From assembly GCF_024138675.1 (NCBI RefSeq), contig NZ_CP090959.1, positions 3,832,001 through 3,896,000 of the forward strand: DNA of 64,000 nucleotides, given 5' to 3'. The notes below the pieces were generated by a model. It was not told the origin of the DNA, searched no databases, and worked only from the letters and a program-made list of their open reading frames with translations. The translations under genes and the position numbers were made by a program. The number at the start of each line of letters is the position of its first letter. Positions within the stretch are counted from its first letter, which is position 1. Positions 43,192 to 49,693 of this stretch are shown in pieces. This stretch comes from Simiduia sp. 21SJ11W-1 (lineage in GTDB: Bacteria; Pseudomonadota; Gammaproteobacteria; Pseudomonadales; Cellvibrionaceae).

Positions 43192-44133
43192 CTAGTGCCC
43201 CCAGCGCGCCGCTTCACCGCGCACATCCACATGCACGAATGGGCCGTGCGCACTGTTGGCGCCATAGCGCCCGACACCACCCACAAGATCTTGCCGGCCG
43301 GTATTTTTTACCAACTTATCGGCTCGCTCATACAAATAGGTGGCATCGGCAAGATTCACTTTGCCATCGCCGTTTAAATCATCCATTACGCCATTTTTGG
43401 GCAGCACATCCACATACACATCAGCCGCACCGCCATACAGGTGCCGGCTGGCAGACACATTGCCAATTGAACGATTATAAAAAGGCGTGCGGTAACCACT
43501 CATGACCACCAGGCCATCGGTTGCGATGCCCTCTTGATTGAGGTCTTGCAACAAAAGCTCCAGCTTTTGCAAAAGCCGCGGGCGCAGCACCAGATACTTG
43601 GGATAGCCACTGGCCTGTTTGCACAGAAACTGGCCGAGCGTAAAGTGCGGCGACACAGGTAGCTGCAACATACTGGATTGCACTTCAATGTAACCGGTGG
43701 GTGCGGCGTAACTTTTTAAACCGTGACGGGCTGGCGGGTATTCACCAATGCGATAGCCGTTGAGTTTGCCTTGCTTGATGTGAGTGGCAGGCTCCAGCAC
43801 AAAAATTTGCAGCTGAATGGCGGCCTCGGCTCCGTCGCGCCTAATTATGGCAGGCAAATGGCCGGCCTTTGCGGGTGCAAGCCAAGTGATTTTTCGCGCT
43901 TGGCTTTGTATCTCTACAGCACCCACCGTTAAACGGTAGCTGGCGTCATCGTCAAAAGTGAAAGACAGCGCTTGGCCCGGCATGACGGGCTGAAAATCCA
44001 CGCTGTGATCAATATTGCGCGTATTTACCGCAACTTTGAATGGCGCAAACATCGGGTCGAATGCTGCAGCACTTTTTTCAGCAAGCGACACGCAGGCCGA
44101 AAACACAAAAATCAGAAAACCGCGTTTACCCAT
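43192..44133 (-). CDS. M15-type D-Ala-D-Ala carboxypeptidase-like protein with EF-hand-like insert
   Basis: 313 aa from ATG at 44133 (GGAGG eight bases upstream). A signal-like N-terminus and a beta-rich N-terminal domain precede the peptidase: GYRTPFYNRSIG, SRHLYGGAADVYVD and HGPFVHVDVRG supply the zinc His/Asp/His pattern. Between them lies DLNGDGKVNLADATYLYERAD, which fits an EF-hand/dockerin calcium loop. Family members cleave peptidoglycan stem peptides. The next minus-strand gene is an L,D-transpeptidase. Confidence 0.85.
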   Translation of the reverse strand: MGKRGFLIFVFSACVSLAEKSAAAFDPMFAPFKVAVNTRNIDHSVDFQPVMPGQALSFTFDDDASYRLTVGAVEIQSQARKITWLAPAKAGHLPAIIRRDGAEAAIQLQIFVLEPATHIKQGKLNGYRIGEYPPARHGLKSYAAPTGYIEVQSSMLQLPVSPHFTLGQFLCKQASGYPKYLVLRPRLLQKLELLLQDLNQEGIATDGLVVMSGYRTPFYNRSIGNVSASRHLYGGAADVYVDVLPKNGVMDDLNGDGKVNLADATYLYERADKLVKNTGRQDLVGGVGRYGANSAHGPFVHVDVRGEAARWGH

Positions 44134-44155
44134 GTTGGGCACCTCCGGTAAATAA

Positions 44156-45754
44156 TTAAATCGGTGCGTTTAATGCCGCCAAAAGCGGCCTGTCGCGCTT
44201 GTAGATATCTGCCCTGAAATGCAGGGTATTGGTGCTGTTTACCCAGGCTGTCCAGTATTCCAGATGTACCGGCATGGGGGATTTAAGGTAAACGGTTTTG
44301 GTTTCGCCACTGGCCACCCAGGCGTCTATATCTGCACGGGTGTAGCCTTCGTCACGCAGCAGCAGCTCTGCCAGCAGCATTGGGTCTGCCACGCGAATGC
44401 AGCCAGAGCTGAAGGCTCGCTGGTGCTTATCAAATAATTCGCGTGCCGGTGTATCGTGCAAATAAACGGCGTGGCTGTTGGGGAACATAAACTTCACCTG
44501 GCCCAGGGCGTTCAGGGGCCCGGGCGATTGCACCAGCCGAAAATTGAAATTCGATTTGTTTACCTTTGCCCAATCTACAGTGGCTGGATCTACCACTTCC
44601 GAGCTACCACCGCGATACACGGTAAAACCATACTCGCGCAGGTAATCGGGATTTTTTTGAATTTCCGGTAGCTTGTCGTGAATGGCAAGCTTGGCCGGTA
44701 CCGTCCAGGTGGGGTTAAATACCAGGTAGCGCACCTTGTCGGAAAACACCGGCGTTTTGCGATAATCGCGCCCCACTATCACGGCCTGTTGCATAACGCG
44801 CTCGTCGTTTTCAATCAAGCGCAAATCAAAACCTGCAATATTTACCAATAAAAAGCGCTCACCCAGGTCGGTATCCAGCCAACGCCAGCGCTCAAGGTTT
44901 GCCACAATTTGGCCGGCGCGCTCAGCGGGTGTGATGTTCAGCGCTGCAAAGGTTTCCGGGCCAATGTCGCCATCTTGCTGCAAGCCGTGGCGACGTTGGA
45001 AATTGCGCACAGCATCGGCCATGGGCGCATCTAACACTTCACCGGCCCAGGCTTCGGGCAAATCACCCAGTAGCATCAAGCGCTCGGCAATCTCTGGCAG
45101 CCGTGGGTCTGCGCCATTAAATTTAACGGAGGGGCGTAAACTGAATGCAGGCCAGGGCCTTTCACTGAGCGCGCGCATAGCGCCCAAGGCACTCATCAAG
45201 CGCCCATAGCGGGGCTGATTGGGCCTGTGGCTTGCTAGTACATTGGTCACACTCTCGCTTAATAGCGGCGTAAGTAGATCGGGCAGAAGTTCATTTGCCT
45301 GCACATTGCGCCATTGCTCTTGCAGAATGCCCGGATCTACCTTGCCATATCGCAAGTGCGAGGCAAGCGTGATAAAGCTGTCGCTCATCAGCAGCTCCAG
45401 GTCCACTTGCTCTGCGCGCTCAAGTGACGCTTGGCCTGCAATGCGAGCAAGCATCCCGTGGCGGTAATCCTCTGGCATTAAACCTTCGGCTGCCGTATTG
45501 GCAATGGCATTCATGAGTTCATGGGCGCGCGGGCGAAGCTTGCCTTGTGAATCAAACCAGAGCCATGTAAAGCCCTGGCTTTGGTAAAAGGCCTGCAAGG
45601 CATCGGCATGGTGCAGGTGCAGGCCCGCGGCACTTGCACTAAAGCCTGCCTGCCAGGCATCCAAGCGTTGCTGCAGCGCATCTTCTGCATAGGCCTGCGC
45701 GGGTTGCAGCCACACAGTCAGCAGCAGCGCACAGAAAAAACGGCGAGCACTCAT
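44156..45754 (-). CDS. YcbB-type L,D-transpeptidase
   Basis: 532 aa from ATG at 45754 (AAGGAAGCGCC). Signal peptide about 1-23 (AQAYA). A peptidoglycan-binding domain (VRNFQRRHGLQQDGDIGPETFAALN) precedes the YkuD catalytic domain; the active site is HQRAFSSGCIRVADP with catalytic Cys, plus upstream HDTP. It forms 3-3 cross-links between meso-diaminopimelate residues in peptidoglycan or attaches lipoproteins. The M15-like gene follows by 22 nt. Confidence 0.93.
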   Translation of the reverse strand: MSARRFFCALLLTVWLQPAQAYAEDALQQRLDAWQAGFSASAAGLHLHHADALQAFYQSQGFTWLWFDSQGKLRPRAHELMNAIANTAAEGLMPEDYRHGMLARIAGQASLERAEQVDLELLMSDSFITLASHLRYGKVDPGILQEQWRNVQANELLPDLLTPLLSESVTNVLASHRPNQPRYGRLMSALGAMRALSERPWPAFSLRPSVKFNGADPRLPEIAERLMLLGDLPEAWAGEVLDAPMADAVRNFQRRHGLQQDGDIGPETFAALNITPAERAGQIVANLERWRWLDTDLGERFLLVNIAGFDLRLIENDERVMQQAVIVGRDYRKTPVFSDKVRYLVFNPTWTVPAKLAIHDKLPEIQKNPDYLREYGFTVYRGGSSEVVDPATVDWAKVNKSNFNFRLVQSPGPLNALGQVKFMFPNSHAVYLHDTPARELFDKHQRAFSSGCIRVADPMLLAELLLRDEGYTRADIDAWVASGETKTVYLKSPMPVHLEYWTAWVNSTNTLHFRADIYKRDRPLLAALNAPI

Positions 45755-45860
45755 GGCGCTTCCTTTAAACAAATAAGGGATTAAAGTGTAGGCCCTGTTG
45801 GCCTGTGAGGTGATGGGCGCAATGTAATATGGCAGCACTGGTTGCGCCAGTGGCTTAGAA

Positions 45861-45887
45861 AAATAAAAGGCCGGTAAACCGGCCTTT
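45861..45887 (-). terminator. Rho-independent terminator of the TolQ/ExbD/TPR operon
   Basis: AAAGGCCGG (45866-45874) pairs with CCGGCCTTT (45879-45887) around a TAAA loop. Read on the minus strand the stem is followed by a TTTTATTTTT tract, 25 nt after the stop of the last gene of the operon. Confidence 0.9.
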
Positions 45888-45911
45888 CGTCAACGCAACT
45901 AACCTGCCCGT

Positions 45912-46862
45912 TTAATAGGGCAGGAAGTCGAAGGAGTAATTGAGCGAGGTTTGTGAAACATTGGCTTGCCCGAAGCGAATAAGCTTCAAGCGCGACAATA
46001 TCTTGCTTTCCAGATCCGGGTCGTTCAGGTCGCTCGAAACGAGTGTCGCTGCACTTACCGAACCGTTGGGCTCAATCACCATTTTCACCACAACCTTGCC
46101 TTCCAGCGTTGGATTTTTACGCAGGGCACGGTTGTAGATGGCAAAAATAGCCGCTTTGTTTTTGTCCATTACGCGGCGAATTTCTTCTTCGCTGCGGCCA
46201 GACACATCGCGGGTGTTTTTGCTTGCCTTAACCTCGGTGCCACCGGCGGCGAGCTTGGAATCCACCTTGGTGGTTTCACGGCCACTCAATGCCACGCCAC
46301 CGGTATCACGGCTAACGGCCGCGTTACTGATGCCGCCAGACGTGGTTTTGGCGCCACTGGTGATCATGGAGCGATCCAGTTTTTCAGCCTCTGCCGCGCC
46401 ACGCGTGATGTTGGCACTGGCCACGTCTGAGGCATCCAAGGCCTCGCGCATGTCCATCAGATCATCCTGGAACTGCAGCAAGCCTGATGTGGCAGCCTTT
46501 TCACGGGCTTTGGCCACATCAGGTTTAGGCGGCTCCACTTCCTTGGGCTTTTCTTTGGGCTTGGGCTCTTCCTTGGGTTTTTCCTTAGGCTCTTCCTTGG
46601 GCTTTTCCGGCTCTTTGGGTTTAGGTGGTGGTGGTGGCGGCACCTTTTTTTCCAAAATAATTTTGGCCAGCTGCGGCGGCAGTTCTGCGGCCTTTTCGCG
46701 GGTAATTTCAGGCACCTTAATCAAAGGAATAATGATGCCGAAAATCAAAAACGCGATACACAGCGCGATCAAAATTTTCTTGTAGCGCTCGTTGTCGTGC
46801 TCCAGTGAAGACCAGGGCAAGAGCAAACTGGGCGGTATGATTGCCTGTCGTTTTGCTTGCAT
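45912..46862 (-). CDS. TonB-like protein with AgmX/PglI C-terminal domain
   Basis: 316 aa from ATG at 46862. A cytoplasmic N-terminus, one membrane helix (about 30-52, ILIALCIAFLIFGIIIPLI), then a Pro/Lys/Glu-rich spacer (PPPPPPKPKEPEKPKE and repeats) that could span the periplasm. The C-terminal domain EEEIRRVMDKNKAAIFAIYNRALRKNP, then EGKVVVKMVIEPNGSVSAA, is the AgmX/PglI C-terminal fold, akin to TonB. It likely transmits force or energy from the TolQ/ExbD channel to an outer-membrane partner. Last gene of the operon. Confidence 0.9.
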   Translation of the reverse strand: MQAKRQAIIPPSLLLPWSSLEHDNERYKKILIALCIAFLIFGIIIPLIKVPEITREKAAELPPQLAKIILEKKVPPPPPPKPKEPEKPKEEPKEKPKEEPKPKEKPKEVEPPKPDVAKAREKAATSGLLQFQDDLMDMREALDASDVASANITRGAAEAEKLDRSMITSGAKTTSGGISNAAVSRDTGGVALSGRETTKVDSKLAAGGTEVKASKNTRDVSGRSEEEIRRVMDKNKAAIFAIYNRALRKNPTLEGKVVVKMVIEPNGSVSAATLVSSDLNDPDLESKILSRLKLIRFGQANVSQTSLNYSFDFLPY

Positions 46863-46872
46863 AATCCCCGCC

Positions 46873-47391
46873 TTATGTTTCCGTTTCCGCATCATCTTTA
46901 CCGGCCTTAGATACAGCCAGTGAGATGTTGCGGTATTCGTTTTCAGCGCAGGTGGCCATCACTTTTTTGAGCAGCGTATAGGGAATGGCCTTGTCGCCCA
47001 TGATGGTGACAGCGCGCCCTTGTTGTTGCTCCTCAAGGCTCAGCGGGCGAGCGTTGGCGCTCAGGAAATTAAGCTCCTTGGCCAGTGCCGGAATACTGTT
47101 GCCCGATTGCGCCATGACCTCAGACACCTTTGCCACGGGGCGCCCGCCCACCAATAGATCGGTGGCGTTTACCCGCACCACTACCGTGGTTTCCGGCATG
47201 GTTTCGGCGCTGGAGGTTGGCAGCGTAATGGATTTGTCTGATTGCAGAACCTCTACATCCGAAGAGTTCACCAACAGGAAAAACACCAAAATGGTGAAAA
47301 TATCCATTAGTGAAACCAGGTTCAACTTAGACTGGTTCTTCAAGCGCTTGTGATGTTTGGCCATGCGCTTGGCGCGTAGCGATTGCTTCAT
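46873..47391 (-). CDS. ExbD/TolR-type biopolymer transport protein (Asp-containing)
   Basis: 172 aa, one N-terminal membrane helix (LVSLMDIFTILVFFLLVNSSD) with the conserved Asp at residue 30, then a periplasmic domain with the LSLEEQQQGRAVTIMGDKAIPYTLLKKVM segment. ExbD and TolR dimers sit inside the ExbB/TolQ pentamer and use that Asp in proton flow. Start ATG overlaps the stop of the first ExbD (ATGA). Confidence 0.93.
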   Translation of the reverse strand: MKQSLRAKRMAKHHKRLKNQSKLNLVSLMDIFTILVFFLLVNSSDVEVLQSDKSITLPTSSAETMPETTVVVRVNATDLLVGGRPVAKVSEVMAQSGNSIPALAKELNFLSANARPLSLEEQQQGRAVTIMGDKAIPYTLLKKVMATCAENEYRNISLAVSKAGKDDAETET

Positions 47392-47939
47392 TGTGCAGCC
47401 CCCCCGCTTGTTGCAGGCGCACCGTCAAAGGTGATGTTGCCAGGTGCATCGCCCAAGGACACATCGGGGAACAGCTCGGCATCTACCTCGTTGGCGGCAA
47501 CCACCGCTTTATAGGAGCGCACGGTATCCATTACGGAAACCAGCGTTTGGTATTCAGTATCTTTTTGCGACAGTACCACTATGTCTCGCTTGTCTTTGTC
47601 TAGCTCTGCCAGGCGCGCTTTTACGGCCTGCAATATGTCAGACAGCGTCTGGTAATCCTGCTCGCCGGTTTCCAGCTTGGGAATGGCGCGCAGTTTGCGG
47701 CCAGCCGGCTGATTAACCACAAAGCCTTCCGGGTGAATTACCACTTCCAGGGTGTACTGGTCGGGTTCATCTTGTGAGGCTGAGGCATCTGCGGCCAGAT
47801 CGGGCAGTTTTAAATCCAGAACGGTGATGTGCGAAAACACCATGGAGAGCAGCAAAACAGGTACCAGCACAATCATGAGGTTCATGAACGACGTAATGTC
47901 GAGCTCGGCCTCCGGCTTGTGTCTGTGTTTGTGTCTCAT
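47388..47939 (-). CDS. ExbD/TolR-type protein with Asn in place of the transmembrane Asp
   Basis: 183 aa. The membrane helix reads DITSFMNLMIVLVPVLLLSM; the position of the usual proton-carrying Asp is Asn20 (codon AAC). The periplasmic part contains LPDLAADASASQDEPDQYTLEVVIHPEGF and DKDKRDIVVLSQKDTEYQTLVSVMD. It is normal in length for the family. Gene order after the TolQ gene suggests it pairs with the second ExbD in one channel. Confidence 0.92.
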   Translation of the reverse strand: MRHKHRHKPEAELDITSFMNLMIVLVPVLLLSMVFSHITVLDLKLPDLAADASASQDEPDQYTLEVVIHPEGFVVNQPAGRKLRAIPKLETGEQDYQTLSDILQAVKARLAELDKDKRDIVVLSQKDTEYQTLVSVMDTVRSYKAVVAANEVDAELFPDVSLGDAPGNITFDGAPATSGGAAQ

Positions 47940-47997
47940 GTGTAAACCTTTTTGTCAGTGTTCAGTGTTGTGGCTCAGCGGGCTACCGCCAAAGCCG

Positions 47998-48669
47998 TTA
48001 CTGAGACGCGTCTTGCGTGCGGGTTTTGGTTAACACAGCCCGCGCACTGGCCATCAGGTTCAAACATTTCACGCCCGCCATTTCCAGGCTGTCTACAATT
48101 TCAGTGGTTTTGGTTTGCAGCATGGCGTGCAACAACAACAGCGGAATGGCGGCAATCAAACCGAAGGCTGTGGTGTTCATGGCCACCGAAATAGACTGCG
48201 AAAGCAGTGTGGCTTTTTCGGTTGGGTCTGCGTTGGCAACCGCGGTAAAGGCGGCAATCAAACCGATAATGGTACCCAACAGGCCCAAAAGTGTGGCGAT
48301 GTTGGCCAGAGTGGCCAAATAGGGGGTGCGCTTTTCAAGGCGTGGCACTGCCTCCATCACGCCCTCTTCCATGGCCAGCTCGATGTCGTCACGGCGCTGG
48401 GATTCCGCCATGCGCGCAACACCGGCGGCAACCATGCGCGCCACTGGCGCATCGTCCTGGTTGCCCATGGCAACCACTTTTTTGTACTCGCCTTTAGAGA
48501 GCAGCGGCAAGATGCGATCAAAGGCGCGGCGGTTACTGATCTTGGCGTGGGTTAAAAACAACCAGCGCTCACAGGCGATGGCCAGGCCCACCACCAACAC
48601 TAAGGAAATGGGGTACATGAAAGGCCCGCCTTCTTGAAAAAAGCGAACGATGGTGTTGATGAAATCCAT
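47998..48669 (-). CDS. MotA/TolQ/ExbB proton channel family protein
   Basis: 223 aa with three membrane helices: near residues 15-33, 115-145 and 160-185. Family features are the large cytoplasmic loop with EEGVMEAVPRLEKRTPYLATLANIATLLGLLGTIIGLIAAF and SQSISVAMNTTAFGLIAAIPLLLLHAML. It forms the proton-conducting ring with ExbD/TolR. Start ATG 48669 follows AGGAACCACCT. It sits between a small secreted protein and the two ExbD genes. Confidence 0.95.
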   Translation of the reverse strand: MDFINTIVRFFQEGGPFMYPISLVLVVGLAIACERWLFLTHAKISNRRAFDRILPLLSKGEYKKVVAMGNQDDAPVARMVAAGVARMAESQRRDDIELAMEEGVMEAVPRLEKRTPYLATLANIATLLGLLGTIIGLIAAFTAVANADPTEKATLLSQSISVAMNTTAFGLIAAIPLLLLHAMLQTKTTEIVDSLEMAGVKCLNLMASARAVLTKTRTQDASQ

Positions 48670-48692
48670 AGGTGGTTCCTCGGTTGTGCAGA

Positions 48693-48986
48693 TCAGTGTT
48701 CAACAATAGTTGGACTTTGGGTATTGGGTAAAAGTGTTTCGATGGCGTCGATCTCGCGCCGCAGTTCGTTGTGGTCTACGAGCTTGAATACATCGGAAAG
48801 TGCTGAATCCATATTGCCTTGCAGGGTTTCACTGCGCTCGGCGTTTTGCCAGGGGATGATATACAACACTTTGGGTTGCTCCTGGTTACCGGTAACGGTG
48901 GTACCCAGGCTCACTTCCTGAGCCAGCGCAAAACCGGGCGTCGCAAATGCTAAGGTGGCAGCAACAAAAGCTAACAAGTGGCGCAT
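48693..48986 (-). CDS. Small secreted protein of the TolQ/TPR operon
   Basis: 97 aa, signal peptide about 1-22 (FALA). The mature part has KVLYIIPWQNAERSETLQGN and DNELRREIDAIETLLPN-like helical sequence. No family recognised. Its start overlaps the stop of the TPR lipoprotein (TAATG) and the TolQ gene follows by 23 nt, so it belongs to the same operon. A periplasmic adaptor role is guesswork. Confidence 0.75.
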   Translation of the reverse strand: MRHLLAFVAATLAFATPGFALAQEVSLGTTVTGNQEQPKVLYIIPWQNAERSETLQGNMDSALSDVFKLVDHNELRREIDAIETLLPNTQSPTIVEH

Positions 48987-49693
48987 TATTCACCCTCCTC
49001 GGTGGCCGCGGGCTCGGCGGGCGTAGCATCCGCCGGGGCCGGCATGCGGCGTTCCAGATCCACAATCCAGGCGTTTACCAAACGGTCCGGCTCGGGCTGT
49101 AGCGCCTGATAGTTGCGGTAATGGCTAAGTGCATCTGCTAAGCGGCCCATATACAAATCGTAAAGTATGCCAAGGTTTTTATGGCTGTTGGCGTGATCCG
49201 GCCACACCGCTAGGGCCTGCCGGTAGGCGGTTTCCGCCGCGGCAAAATCGCCCTGCTCGCGCTTAATCAACGCCAAGGCATTGTAGGCGTAAATATTCTT
49301 GTCGTTCATGGCCACGGCGTTTTGAAACTGCGCCAGGGCTTCTTCTTTGCGGTTTAGCTCGTAATAAACCCGGCCCAGATTGTAGTAAACACCTGAGTAA
49401 CCGCCAGATTGCTCGATGGCTTGCAGCAATAAGGGCTCGGCTTTACCCCAGGCTTTTGCCGCCATGGCGGCGTTGGCTTTGTCCAACAGCGCGCGCGTGG
49501 CCGGATCGTTTGGCTCGGGCTGGGCGGCATAAGGGTTGGGCACGGGTACGCGCGGGGCATCTGCGGCCGGGTCTAGGGGCTGGTTTAAATCGGGCTCTGG
49601 GTCTGCGCGCTCCGGCGCCTCGGGGCTGGTGGCGCAACCGGCCAGTAGCGCCAGCGCAAAGAGCGCGCCCGCGCAGGATTTAATGCAAGACAT
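48986..49693 (-). CDS. TPR lipoprotein of the TolQ/TPR operon
   Basis: 235 aa from ATG at 49693. The lipobox LLAGC gives a lipidated Cys at residue 20 with Ala next to it, suggesting outer-membrane sorting. TPR units are visible: SGVYYNLGRVYYELNRKEEALAQFQNAV, IYAYNALALIKREQGDFAAAETAYRQAL, HANSHKNLGILYDLYMGRLADALSHYRNY. It overlaps the end of the large TPR gene by 14 nt. Role inferred: outer-membrane scaffold of the machine. Confidence 0.88.
   Translation of the reverse strand: MSCIKSCAGALFALALLAGCATSPEAPERADPEPDLNQPLDPAADAPRVPVPNPYAAQPEPNDPATRALLDKANAAMAAKAWGKAEPLLLQAIEQSGGYSGVYYNLGRVYYELNRKEEALAQFQNAVAMNDKNIYAYNALALIKREQGDFAAAETAYRQALAVWPDHANSHKNLGILYDLYMGRLADALSHYRNYQALQPEPDRLVNAWIVDLERRMPAPADATPAEPAATEEGE

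Noticed and set aside
46530-46640. Repetitive Pro/Lys/Glu-coding DNA as a tandem-repeat locus
   Set aside because: It is the spacer of the TonB-like protein; codon-level repetition there is normal for TonB-type linkers.
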